From: Batillaria attramentaria
Taxonomy: Eukaryota; Mollusca; Gastropoda; Batillariidae
Direction: 5' to 3'
DNA length: 64,000 nt
NCBI GenBank assembly: GCA_018292915.2
Contig: JACVVK020000295.1
Coordinates: 785,910-849,909 of the forward strand
The translations under genes were made by a program, and so were the position numbers. The notes beneath the pieces were generated by a model. That model had not been told where the DNA came from. It saw nothing but the letters and a program-made list of their open reading frames with translations, and did not search any database. The stretch's first letter is position 1. Each line of letters opens with the position of its first letter. Shown in pieces: positions 24,539 through 36,080 of the stretch.

Positions 24539-25582
24539 GCAGGAAGGCTGAAAAGGAAAGGGAAAATATTAGTGTCACACTTGGATTCACAGCCGATCAA
24601 ACAGAACGCTGTCTGTGTAAACTGAAAGGGTCTGTTCATTGCTGCCAAAATAACTGACGCTAAAAGAAGTCAGAATGACCCATCCTGCAATGAATGCTTT
24701 GCATTCAGACAGGTTTCTGCAATCATGAAGCAAGTGCAAACATGTAATATTAGCTGCATTGTCCACTGTTCCTTGGTATTAACAGGCAATAAAATATATA
24801 TAACTGTCTGCTGCCTGTGGTTCAATGCTGACTTTTCCATCTTTCAATACACTAGCATCACTGTGAGGATCTGCTCATTTTCATCACCTTAATTTGCAAA
24901 GCTAAAACTGTCTTTACAACAGTATGAAAGTAAAACAAACACAACATTTTCTCCAGTAATACACTGCAGAATATCATGCTTCATTGACAACAGATATTAC
25001 TGGGAACAGCATGGACTGGTTCAGACGAACTGGTTCTACGATTTCTCAGTTCATGAATTTCCTCTCAGTCTCAACATGACTGTCTCCTCACCTACATCAA
25101 TTACATTACTTGCGGCTGTCGCAGGCTACAGCAGTATGAGATGTACCTGGCGTTACATCCTGTGCAAACAGCTGCAGCACTTGTACGACAGGTGGAAAAT
25201 AAACCAAGTCAATAAATGCACCTTCCGCGCTCTTCAAGCCACCTTCAAAACAGCGTCCAACAGAATCGGCCCAAATCCTGACCTATCTACTGTAAAATCT
25301 TCCTTTTATCTACAGAAACTGCCGCTCAGTGACTGGTCAGTCAACTGTAACTAAACCTCCAACGCTGTTACAGTTTGCTTCAAAGCGACCGGCAAGCTGC
25401 ATAAAGTCACGCGAAGCCAAGCCTGGAAAACTTGACTGAAAACAAAGTTACACAGAACTTGAGTCCGAGACAAAAGACTCGGTTTGCGGGACGCTGTAAC
25501 ACTGATGCAAAGCTACGCCGGCTGCTGTTGTATCCAGACACAAGCTGCTAATAGGTACTAAGAAAATTGCGGTTGTACATAC

Positions 25583-25780
25583 CTGGACTCAGGTCATTGT
25601 TCCACAGATGTGCGCATTACAGTCAACAGGTGTACGCTGTCCTTCTACCTTGCCCGCTCTCACGCTGTGCTCATCATAGCGCCATCTTTGCTGTCCTCAA
25701 AGCATCAATGACGACCACGGAGCAAGGGAGACAACCACTTTTTCGACCCACCTGCTTGGCAAGCGGAGTGGAACGACTTG
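25583..25780 (-). promoter_or_regulatory. Probable non-coding first exon and promoter side of Rab11-FIP
   Basis: A good donor (GAGTCCAG|GTATGT) lies at 25583/25582 on the minus strand, about 1 kb above the acceptor of coding exon 1. Upstream of it is an AAGATGGCGC motif (about 25680), similar to YY1-type elements found near animal transcription starts, and then a CT/CA tract. The exact start site cannot be seen. Confidence 0.35.
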
Positions 25781-25781
25781 C

Positions 25782-25784
<3 letters not shown>

Positions 25785-25852
<68 letters not shown>

Positions 25853-25883
25853 TCAGTGACACACACACACACGCACACTCAGT

Positions 25884-25941
<58 letters not shown>

Positions 25942-25998
25942 GTCAAACACACACACACACACCGTGGCACACACACACACACACACACACACACCGTG

Positions 25999-26087
<89 letters not shown>
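25785..26087 (+). repeat. 300-bp compound (CT)n-(CA)n microsatellite
   Basis: A CT run of about 28 nt is followed by some 270 nt of CA repeats with several spacers (gcacactcagtga, ccgtcaaa, ccgtgg), each spacer present about twice. It lies immediately upstream of the likely Rab11-FIP first exon. Long frames across it are artefacts of the repeat. Confidence 0.95.
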
Positions 26088-26090
<3 letters not shown>

Positions 26091-26859
26091 GCACACACTG
26101 ACTGGCCGGAGTGCAACGCCTGACAAAGTCGCTGACAGTACTCACAACGCTGATTAGGTTTCTGCGAGCTCATAAACATAGTATCACTGACTTGAAGCCG
26201 TGAATGATATTCTAGAGCCAGAACTGACTAATAAATAAATATCTAAAATAAACTAGTTGTTATTCTTTATACTACTGACTTTTTGAGCTAACAAAATGAA
26301 ATATTGATCACGCATCGAGAGACCTTCAGTCCCTGAGTTTACTCAGTAAAGCGGTTGAGCCCAGACCGGCGGTCCAATACTACTAATCTTATCATCTTAC
26401 TGATTTTGAATTACTATGACACACGGACTTGTTTCGGTATAAGAGAATTTTGCCGGTAATCACTGATCTTTAGAGCCGATTTTTTTTTTATTACTGATGT
26501 CTGGCGGGAAAAGTGGAGGAACAATGCCTTTGCCTTTGTTGTTGTTAGTTGTTGTTGCTGTTGTTTGGTTGGTTGGTTTTGTCAAGTTGTTGTTATTGTT
26601 TTGTTTGTTTGTGGGTTTTTGGTTTTTGTGGGTTTTTTGTGGTTTTGGGGGTTTTTGTTGTTGGTTTTTTTTTGTTTTTGTTGTTTTTTTTTTGGGGGGG
26701 GGGGGGGTGTTTTGTTGTTGTTGTTGGGGTTGTTTTGGTTTTTTTTTGGGGGGAGGGGGGGGGGCGGGGGTGATTTCACTGAAATGTAACAGTTGCCGCC
26801 ACCCAAAGGCGAGTTTGGCTAGTATATTTGGCCAAGTAGTATGGTGCGCGAGCGAGTTA

Positions 26860-27390
26860 AAGGCCTGATTTCAGTGCCGTAGTGTACAGCTGCGTACACC
26901 CGATTGACGCCCTCCCTCCCCTTCTCCCAACTCGAAATCACCATTTACCCTAAAATAAAAATATAAAAAAAAACTTAGCATGCCGCGTAACAACAACAAA
27001 AGCTCGCACAGTTAAAAGCCTGAACTGATTTGTTTAGCTACGCAAACCTGAAACCTACCCCCCCCCCCCCCCCCCGCTCGCCCCCTGCCAGCTGCCACCG
27101 CAAACCCGGCCCTACCACTCCACAAAACCACCGCCTACCCTAAAAACAACACAAAACAAACACACAATGAAAGACCTGATTTCAGTGCACAGTGGCTGCG
27201 CGCACACCCGATTAACTTGAACCCCTCCCCCCCCACCCACCCCCCACCCACATCCCCCTGCTGACCGCCACCACCCTACAAAACCACTGCTTACCCTTAA
27301 CTGAAAAACAAAAACAAAAAGAACAAAAAAATCACACAGTTAAAGACCTGATTTGTACAGCTGCGTACACCCGATTAACTTGCCACGGCG
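26860..27390 (+). repeat. Tandem repeat, unit about 165 bp, four diverged copies
   Basis: A block like aaagacctgatttcagtgc with acagctgcgtacacccgatt recurs near 26862, 27007, 27170 and 27338. Each is followed by C-rich and then A-rich sequence. Copies differ by indels in the C-runs. Confidence 0.7.
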
Positions 27391-27712
27391 CGGCACGCCG
27401 CCTTCACAGGGGCTGTGGTGCATGGCTGCTGAAAATAGGCTATTAAACACCTCTCGATCAGTGTGACTAACGCCATAAAATCCGAGCCCTATATACACGC
27501 AACCACACACACCCTCTCTTATGCATGTATTCAAATATTCCACCCTGGGGCGGTGGCTGGGGTGAGGCAAGAATATTGTCTTGATCGCTGGAAGTAATCC
27601 CTGCCAATTCCGACGTCTGTCGTTTCCTGCGATTGGACGCGCAGGCGGCTCGCAGAGTTCAGCGGTGCCGTTTTTAGCCTAGTGCAGTCAGTGGACGGTG
27701 GTGGGGGGATAT

Positions 27713-29060
27713 GTTTGTATGTGGTAAGTTTTCCTGTGTCGTGTGGATGGTTCTTTTAGCAGAACGGAAAGGACTGTCAGCGTGCCAGAGCTGATAAAAA
27801 AAGTGGGGGATGAGCGGTGGTCTAATAGGCAGCGCGTCGGATTTAGCCGGTGCGCTGCTGAAATGCCGCCACCAATGTCATAGCGATGAAGCGTGGGTTC
27901 GAGCCCAGGTCGAGCTTGTGATATGTGATACTGGTTTTTCCTGGCTACCGGGCTGCTCATCGGGGGTTTCTGTCCGGGTTATCCGGCTCCCCCCCCCCCC
28001 CCCGCCCCAACAAAAATTGTAAAAAAAAATATAGGATAGGTATTGGGTGGCGCTGCACCGCGGCGACGCGCTTCCCCGGGGGGAAGCAGCCCGAATTTCC
28101 CGAAAGGAATAATAAAGTAGTAGTAAAAAAAACCAAAAAACAAAAAAACCCTGATTTGACCAAAGGACCATTACGAAAGAAACTGAAAAAGACCATTTCG
28201 TAGTGGGCGGAACCGTTTGTATAGTGTGAATTTTCCTGCCGTGTGGATGGTTCTTTTAACAGAACGAAAAGGATTGTCAGCGTGCCAGAAACTGATTTGA
28301 CCAAAAGACTATTACAAAAGAAACTGAAAAAGACCGTTACTGACGTAATGGGGAAACGTTTGTATATTGTGAGTTTTCCTGTCGTGTGGATGGCTCTTTT
28401 AACAGAACGAAAAGGATTGTCAGCGTGCCAGAAACTGATTTGACCAAAAGACTATTACAAAAGAAACTGAAAAAGACCGTTACTGACGTAATGGGGAAAC
28501 GTTTTGTATATTGTGAGTTTTCCTGTCGTGTGGATGGCTCTTTTAACAGAACGAAAAGGATTGTCAGCGTGCCAGAAACTGATTTGACCAAAAGACTATT
28601 ACAAAAGAAACTGAAAAAGACCGTTACGTAATGGGGAAACGTTTGTATAGTGTGAGTTTTCCTGTCGTGTGGATGGCTCTTTGAACAGAACGAAAGGGAT
28701 TTTCAGCGTGCCAGAAACTGATTTGACCAAAAGACCATTACGATAGAAACTGAAAAAGACCATTACCATACTGGGGAAACGTTTGTATATCATATGAGTT
28801 TTTCTGTCGTGTGGATGGTTCTTTTAACAGAACGAAAAGGATTGTCAGCGTGCCAGAAACTGATCTGACCAAAAGACCATTGCGAAAGAAACTGAAAAAG
28901 ACCATTACCTAGTGGAGAAACGTTTGTATATTGTGAGTTTTCCTATCAGTCGTGTGGGTGGTTCTTTTCACAGAACGAAAAGGATTGTCAGCGTGCCAGA
29001 AACTGATTTGACCATTAGACCATTACGAAAGAAACTGAAAAAGGCCATTACGTCAGTCAA
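27713..29060 (+). repeat. Satellite array, unit 140-143 bp, about seven copies
   Basis: Units begin gtttgtata and contain gtcgtgtggatggctctttt, cagcgtgccagaaactga and gaaactgaaaaagacc. Starts are at 28215, 28358, 28501, 28641, 28781 and 28922. A first unit starting near 27713 is split by a SINE at 27806-28117. The two middle copies are nearly identical. Unit length is not a multiple of three, so the open frames in it are not a repeat protein. Confidence 0.9.
27806..28117 (+). mobile_element. SINE-C copy 1, inserted in a satellite unit
   Basis: The tRNA-like head is gagcggtggtctaataggca with a B-box (gggttcgagccc). The body includes gctaccgggctgctcatcgg and ggtattgggtggcgctgcac, and the tail has aataataaagtagtag and A-runs. 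The interrupted satellite motif ctgat is present on both sides, a possible target-site duplication. An inverted copy lies at 34897-35201. Confidence 0.8.
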
Positions 29061-29590
29061 TCGCTTTTGTCTTGAAATCACCCCTTCTTCAATATAATGA
29101 CGTCATGGGCGTACGCTGTTTTGCCAATACACGGCAGAGTCAGTAAAGGGGCGGGGCCGCAAGGCCTCGAGGGCTTGCCGCCCGAGTGGAGTCGGTCTAT
29201 TGTCCGGCAAGTGCAGATACATTTAGAGAAGTCTGGCTAGAAATCAGACCGACGTCAATACCGGCGTGTTAGGAAAAGATCAGAGCAGCAAAAGGCTCGG
29301 AACTCTCGGACACGCTTAGAGACAACGCACAACACATTCCTCTGCGCGTTTATCACCGGGGGTGAAACAAAATGGAGGGGCGTTTTTCAGTTCCGGTGCT
29401 ATGCCGCTCAGATCATCGCGGCACTGCCAATCAGCGGGTTCCCACGCCATAGCACCGCGGTTTTTTGTTTTGTTTTTAATCCAAATTCAAAACCCGCCCC
29501 GTAGCACTAACCGGAAAAACGCTTTTGATTTTCAGTTGTCGGTTAAAACGATTAGAAGGGGGCCGTTTACTAACCAGAAACCGACTTGTA

Positions 29591-29833
29591 CTACAGACTT
29601 TAACATAAGTCAAGGACCACTTGCAAACTTGGCTAAAATCCCTGGAAGATGTCCGTGCAGCACATGGTGGTTTTTCAGCTTCAGCGAGCTTTTGCAGGAT
29701 GCATTGTAACCCTTTAACACTTTCACAGCAAAAAAATTTGAAAGATTCCTTGACCTCTATTTTCTTGTGAATTCTTAAAAATTAGACCTGTCTCAGTGTC
29801 AAGGTGGTCCTTGACTTATGTTGAAGTCTGTAA
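29591..29833 (+). mobile_element. MITE with about 34-bp terminal inverted repeats
   Basis: The left end TACAGACTTTAACATAAGTC and the complement of the right end TACAGACTTCAACATAAGTC continue as near-perfect inverted repeats through AAGGACCAC. The element is about 243 bp and is flanked by TA on each side, the target duplication of Tc1/mariner-type elements. It has no coding capacity. Confidence 0.75.
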
Positions 29834-30099
29834 TATGTTACTCCGTACAATCTAAAGATGTGTATATCAGTGCCTTTTTTTTTTTTTTTAATAACGACTC
29901 TAGATGAGAGCAATCGCCGTCGAAACTTTTGAAGTGGCATAGCAACGGAGAACAGGCGTCCATTTTGATTATTCCCCGTGTTATTGGTATTTTGAGTTCG
30001 GTCAGTATCACCAGCTAACGCCGGCCAGCAACTTTTCCGGCGTCCAACCAAATCTGATATGCCTCAAATGGCGGTACTCCTGGACTGATGGGCGCTGCG

Positions 30100-30199
30100 A
30101 CTGGGGCCAAATATTTGTGCTGGCCTTTTTCTCGTTGCCCCCGTCTTTGATATCGTGGTGAAAAAGGACGTTAAACTCCCAAACACCCACCCACCCAGT
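30100..30199 (+). mobile_element. SINE-A copy 5 (5'-truncated)
   Basis: Forward orientation: ggggccaaatatttgtgctg, cgttgcccccgtctttgata and ggacgttaaactcccaaaca, ending in cccacccaccca. The tRNA head is missing or scrambled (about 30070-30100). Confidence 0.75.
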
Positions 30200-30409
30200 A
30201 TTGACCTCAGCCACTGTAAACCAACTCGTTTCACTGATTCTTTCAAGTGCGCTAGTTTCATGTTCGCCAGGCACGTGCAAGGAGCTAACTTATGTATGGA
30301 ACAGTTTCGCTTATGAGGGCGCGTGTACGCTATCTGACAATTAACCTGCTGACCATCCTCAAAAGGATCAGCTACCGGTGCCTCCTCAAGCCGTAACGCC
30401 CACATGTCG

Positions 30410-30580
30410 CCAACAAAACCAGTCACCATCAAGATTCTACCGATCTCCCACACAGAGGCAGCGACGTTTTGAGAGAACCATTTCAGTTTTCAGCGGGTTT
30501 TGGATTTACGTAGTCAGTCTTTACTGAGGTGACTGAACAGGACAGGGTTGAACCCCGATTTATTTTCAGCACAAATATTT
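30410..30580 (+). repeat. Diverged direct repeat, copy 1
   Basis: The segments cacagaggcagcgacg, ggttttggatttacg, agtcagt and gaacaggacaggg-cccgattta recur in the same order at 31140-31325. The duplication is about 170-185 bp with indels. Its class is unknown. Confidence 0.65.
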
Positions 30581-31139
30581 GGCTTATTAGTATTTACGAT
30601 CGGCTTGAGCAACGCGGTACATGAGCACGCGATCTCAGAGAAGGCCGTCATTGGCTTGAGCAAGGGACGCTCTTTGTACGCCAACTGTTGAAGTTGAAAC
30701 TTCAACAGGAGTTTGAACAGGTCGATCTCTGTGTGGACAAACTGGTCGCGCTCGGTTATTTCTCATTCATGGAGTGACCAGAGAAAACTTTCATCATGGG
30801 TCATAGCGATGGCAGACACACATTACTAGGTTAGGAAGAACGCGTATGGCAGGATCAGCTGCTGGGGCCTGCTTAGTAAGTTATGTTTGTGTTACCTAGT
30901 TGTAATTGCTATTTGTTTTCTACGCTGTTTTTGTAATCGGGAGTTCGATAAACTTATTATCACCAGTGAAGGTGCAGCGTCTCCTGCATGTCCTAGGTTT
31001 ATACTGCCCCGTAGACCAGTTTCCATCAGCTGTCCAACGTTACATTTCTGGATTTTTCGCAGGCACACTTAGCCGCGAATTAGTCTTTGTGGCTTGCGAG
31101 GCGTTAAGCTCTAAAAACTCACTCACTCACTCGCCTCTT

Positions 31140-31325
31140 CAAACCGTCACACCCAAACGTCGCCCCACAAAATCAGCGTCACCATCTCACACACATCTGA
31201 TCTCACACAAACAGAGGCAGCGACGATTGAGAACATTCCAGTCTTTGGCGGTTTTTGGATTTACGCAGTCAGTTTTGACTGAAGTGAACAGGACAGGGCG
31301 GACCCCCGATTTATGTAGGAACAGA
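31140..31325 (+). repeat. Diverged direct repeat, copy 2
   Basis: Partner of 30410-30580, with shared blocks acagaggcagcgacg and ggtttttggatttacgcagt in the same order. A 181-codon frame covers this area but has no recognisable content. Confidence 0.65.
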
Positions 31326-32335
31326 TTGAGCCATTGTCGTCTGCGGCGTCCGGAATTTGTCTTCTCGGCGGGAGGGAGACTGAATCGCTTTTGGATGGGC
31401 CGCTGCATCAGACGCACGCGCACAAAAGCCGATCGGCGCGTGCACCCCTGATTAGCATATATGTATGATCGGCGGATTCGCGCAGGAATAAGTGCGGGCT
31501 TTTCAGTTCGGCCGAAAGCGAAGAACTTGACACTAGCAAGAAAGAAAGATTTTTTCTTTCATGCGTGAGGCGGTGCTGCTGTTAATGTGAGAGTGTGCGT
31601 GTGTGTGTGTAGAAGTGGCGCAGACGACATACAGCATGGGTCTTTCCTGACTTCAATCCTTAGCCCTGAGGGTGTATTTATCAAACATACACACGGACCA
31701 AAACCAGAGAGAAACGTTTCTCTACACACCCACGGCCTTATGTCAACCGAGACCGCGCGGCCAACGCCGAGCCGCACAGACCACGCCACTCAGATCAGAG
31801 AAAAATGGACAGAATGTTTAATAATGCCTTCAAAAAACTTGTCGCCCTTCAGTATCAATCGGCCGTTACTACGACGTAAAGCCACGCATAATACAGCCTG
31901 CTTGTTTTCTGTCAATGAACAAGCTGTGGACTTCTGTGGCAGTGCTATAGAAATTTCCCACACCGCCATTCAGTGGAGGCCGGTCGTCTGTTCGAAACCA
32001 GCTGAGTGAGGCAATGTGGATCGAGGCAAAACGATTTTAATATCTCGGCGCATTATAACCGACCATTTTCGAGGAAGACTGACAAAGACAAACGCTTGGA
32101 GTGAAATACCAGGCCTTGTTCGCAGGGAGAGAAAGGTGAGACTTGTTCATGGGGAGTTTGTGGTTGTGTTACGAAAGGTAAGTCAGTATAAGTTCTGTTT
32201 CTTTGTTGTGCTCATAAGCTTCATCAGATGTTAGATACCGTTTGTCATTTTTTGTCGAAACTAATGGTGTTGCGCCAAATGATCGTCGATTCAGTGGTAC
32301 CACCCTATCACTGAGTCTGGCCGCTGAGGGAGTGG

Positions 32336-32515
32336 GTTGGGTTTGGGTTTGTGTGTCTGTGGGTTTAACGTCCTTTTCCACCACTTTTGTGATATCAAAG
32401 ACGGGGCAACTAGAAAAAGGCCAGCACAAATATTAACTTAGTTTTGGCTTCAGTCGGGATTCGAACTCACGACACGAGCATTGAAAGGCCAACAGTCTAT
32501 TGCCCGGCTCGTCTA
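32336..32515 (-). mobile_element. SINE-A copy 6
   Basis: Complement orientation with gggtttaacgtccttttcca, gatatcaaagacggggcaac and gggattcgaactcacgacac, followed by a degraded head. Confidence 0.75.
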
Positions 32516-33785
32516 TCACGGCTGAGTGTAAGGTGTAAGTTTCCCGTCATTTAGTAAAGTTGCCTAAGGGCCATGGATTTGTTAAGCACTTAAACCCTTT
32601 TTCTAGCTGACGACAGAAGTGCAGTGTATACTGAGGCTGTTTGTGATGTTTCCTTCTGTGACTGACATCAACGGTTTTCATCGGGCAGAGACGGCCGGGG
32701 CAGGAGAAGGGGGGGGGGGGGGGGGGCGCTTAATGATCAACTTACACGTACTCTGTTGTGAGTTGTGACACGAAACATCCTTTGTTCTTTGCTTGTCCTT
32801 TCTGTGCAACTTCTTTATCAGGTCGAGATATGACGTCTTTCGTCACTGGACACCGCCGCTTTCCCGTTTCCTGATGACGTAATTTCGCTCTACAGTTCGT
32901 CTCCATTCAGACCAGTGTCTATTTATAGACTGTTCACAGCCTAGATGTTCTAATCTTGTCCAAAAGTGAATGCTTGCATTTAAAAGAGAAAAAGTATATG
33001 GCAGCATAGTAAGCTCTCTTCCGATCTTTTTAACCTGTGCAGGAGTGCGTAACCGTGAGCGGCTCAACGAATCCCTCATTCTATTACAGTCTTTCTTCGG
33101 CCTCGTCTGTGCGGAACCGTATTGAAACTGAACCCCTCTGCATAACCATCTGCTTGGGCGTAGAAAAGGGATAATTAAATGCAAATTTATGCGTAGTTCT
33201 ATTGTGTAAGCATTATTTCTGTGAGATGGTGGAATATGGGAGCTTAACTGACAGGACAGTGTTTTTTGTAATTTTGTAGGGTCAGATTCGGACCAAAGGC
33301 GTTTGACTTTTTAAGTTGACCTGCTGTCTCCCTCCCCTTTCTCTCTCCCATCCCCCCCTCCCCGCCCCCGCGCCCCTCCCCCCCCCCCCTTCTCTCTTCT
33401 CTCGCCACATGCTGTTTCAGTTCAGTCGTCCAGTTCAGTTTTGACAAAAGGCTGTTGTGAACACCACCCCCCCCCCCCCCCCCCCCCCCCAACACATCTC
33501 TCTCTCTTACCGCACGACAGACAGACGCTGACACAACACACACTACACACACACACACACACACACCACAACACACACACACACACACACACACACAGAG
33601 CAGGGTATAAAGGGGTGTTTAATGGGTGTGAGGGATGTGTTTTATTTAGGCAATTCGCAGGTGTTTGTCAGTATAATATGTGCGCACTTGAGGAGCGCAC
33701 AACCACACCAAACCTCCTCCTGCCGTTTACACAAACAACTTAAATGTTTGCACGTACCTTCTTCCCCTTCCTATTCTTGTGGGGA

Positions 33786-33957
33786 GCCGGGGTGGCCGAA
33801 TTGGCGGGTAGAGCGTTGGACTTCCAATGCTCGGGTCGTGAGTTTCGAATCAGTCCCGGCTGGGCTAAACTTTTGTGCTGGCTCTTTCATCGTTGCCCCG
33901 TCTTTGATATCACCCTGATGTGGTGGAGAAGGACGTTAAAAGCCCAACCACACACCC
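33786..33957 (+). mobile_element. SINE-A copy 7 (near full length)
   Basis: The best-preserved forward copy. The head gccggggtggccgaattggc runs through tagagcgttggact and tgctcgggtcgtgag, followed by the body and a ggacgttaaaagcccaacca end. The B-box is interrupted (tttcgaatcagtccc), so it is not a functional tRNA gene. Confidence 0.8.
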
Positions 33958-34652
33958 TTTCCATTCTTGCTTCTGCGGCCTTAGGATGTCTCAACTGACA
34001 CCACCCAGTTTACAGCAGACGACAAAAAGAAAAAGCCAAAAATGCAAAATGAGTCTCAATCACCTGCTCAGTGGAAGGTTCAGGGGAAGGTCGTCCTATT
34101 CATAAGTCGAATCCATGTTTATCGCATGAGCTTTTCTTCCACCATCACGAAGAAATAACCTCTGACCTAACGCCAGTACCTCTTACCCAAAGCGTATTAT
34201 TTCGGCTCCAGGTCTGTATAAATACGGGCATATAACGTACAACAGTACCGTTAAGCTTTCTTGTTGACATATATAGTTTGTCCTGGATCAGCGAACGATC
34301 GTGACGATCCATCATTCACGCCTCACTGACCTCCAGTTCACTCACGAGCGCTCCCAGAAATCAAAGACAGTTAACGACTGGCTAAGCTGTACTTTGGAGC
34401 GAGGGTTAGACCTACATCGCCTGAGTAGGGCAAACATTTCGGGGCACTGAATCGGCGCGCACAAGCACAAGGAAACTGTCAATGGGACGACACACCTTGC
34501 TGGTCAATGCCCGCCAAATCTGATAGGTTAAAGGAACAATTTTAAAGATTTTTTGTTCCACATGCCACAGGACACAGACATTCATAGACAGCAGACCTAC
34601 ATAGCTGGACATATAATATCATCATGATGTCATATGGTGCAAACATACACAC

Positions 34653-34733
34653 GGTGGGTGTTTGGGAGTTTTTCCTTTTCCACCACACAAGGGTGATATC
34701 AAAGACCGTCGGGCAAGAGAAAAAGGCACATAA
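34653..34733 (-). mobile_element. SINE-A copy 8 (fragment)
   Basis: Only the 3' part of the element is present: ggtgggtgtttgggagtttt, ccaccacacaagggtgatat and caagagaaaaaggc. Confidence 0.65.
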
Positions 34734-34896
34734 TTCTCTGAAGGTTTCCAGTTCCAGCGACCGGCTGAGGTGTGTTGTTTTACTTTCGTGCGTCACAATG
34801 ACGTACGGCACCAAAATCTCTGCGTCGGATTCTGAAATCTCTACGTGAACGACGCACATAATGTGCGTAATAAAGAACACTGCTGATAATTTACGC

Positions 34897-35201
34897 TACT
34901 TTATTATCCCTTTTGGGAAATTCGGGCTGCTTCCACCGGGGGAAGCGCGTCGCCGCGGTGCAGCGCCACCCAATACCTATCCTATATTTTTTTTAAAACA
35001 AATTTTGCTGGGGGAGGAAAGCCGGCTAACCCGGAGAGAAACCCCCGATGAGCAGCCCGGTAGCCAGGAAAAACCGGAATCACACATCACAAGCTCGACC
35101 TGGGCTCGAACCCACGCTTCATCGCCATGGCATTGGTGACGGCCGTTCAGTTGCTCAGCGGCTAAATCCGACGCGCTACCTGTGAGACCACCGCTCACCC
35201 C
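34897..35201 (-). mobile_element. SINE-C copy 2 (inverted relative to copy 1)
   Basis: Reverse complement of the element at 27806-28117, matched from the AATAAAGTA tail end to the GAGCGGTGG head. Unlike copy 1 it has no long C-run: where copy 1 has about 15 C, this copy reads ctgggggaggaaagc. Confidence 0.8.
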
Positions 35202-35547
35202 AGACCACCGCACACCCCAGAGAATTTCGAGGGTAAATGAACATTCACAAGTGGAAACTCTTCTAAACAAAGCTAAGCTGGCTTCTATGCAGCTTAGAAA
35301 ACGTGGAAACAGCGCCTTTAAACAACTCCAAAAAAGAGCAGTCGTGGTGGCACTTTTCTCAAAACGTTCTGATGAGATTCCGTGCCAGACGGCTGAGCGA
35401 TTCATGAAATCATTGGTTCCATTTTACATTGACAGAACTACAGTACCATTTGCACAGACCGTACAATCAGCGTCATTAGGGCAGACTGCTGTGATTGCAC
35501 ATAGTAACGGCTGACTGTGTTTTGTGAAAGGAAAACAAATACTGTCG

Positions 35548-35735
35548 GGTGGGTGGGTGGGTTGGGGGTTCTACTAACGCCCCCTTTTCCACTACGTAAG
35601 AGTGATATCAAAGACGGGGCAACGCGAGAAAAAGCCAGCGCAAATTATTGGCTACCGAAGTCGGGGTTCAGTGGAACTCACGACGCGACTGCGAGCATTG
35701 AATGTCCAACGTTCCACCAGTTCGACTATTCGGTA
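35548..35735 (-). mobile_element. SINE-A copy 9
   Basis: Complement orientation. A gggtgggtgggt end, then ccccttttccactacgtaag, gatatcaaagacggggcaac and a head region with small insertions (cgcgactgcgagcattgaat). Confidence 0.7.
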
Positions 35736-35944
35736 GTCAGTAATAAGCCACATGTACTACGTGGCTCGTTTGACTCCCGGGGCGCTACAAGCCTCAAACT
35801 GCTTAGACACGGTGCACTTCCAGCGTCAAGCTTCTAAGACCCGAGGCACTTTTGGCTTCAAGCTGCATTGACCGCGGGCACTTCCAGCCTCAAGCTCGCT
35901 TAGGGAGGTTCACGATCGGGGGTGCATCCCATCCCGCGTTATAG

Positions 35945-35946
35945 CC

Positions 35947-35977
<31 letters not shown>

Positions 35978-36080
35978 AAAAAAAAAAACCAACCAAACAA
36001 ACAAACAAACCAAACAACAACAACAACAACAACAACAAACAAACAAAACAACAAACAATAAAATAAAATAAAATAAAATT
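35945..36080 (+). repeat. C23-A21 homopolymer junction with (CAAA)/(CAA)/(AATAA) tail
   Basis: About 23 C are followed directly by about 21 A, then by simple CAAA, CAA and AATAA repeats. It is the longest of several such Cn-An tracts in the window. Confidence 0.9.

Noticed and set aside
25567..26157. Long Thr-His and Cys-Val frames
   Set aside because: Translation of CA/GT microsatellites only.
28243..28631. Repeat protein in the 140-bp satellite
   Set aside because: Unit lengths of 140-143 bp are not multiples of three and the frames do not continue between units.
30906..31451. 181-codon plus-strand frame
   Set aside because: No recognisable domain or splice context, and it covers an unclassified direct repeat; chance ORF in GC-richer DNA.
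32016..32234. Frame ending near a good donor (AAAG|GTAAGT at 32178)
   Set aside because: Could be a non-coding first exon of the plus-strand gene, but there is no independent support and no phase test is possible.
33786..33860. tRNA gene
   Set aside because: The tRNA-like sequence has an interrupted B-box and continues into the SINE-A body, so it is a SINE head, not a functional tRNA. The same applies at 9854-9930.
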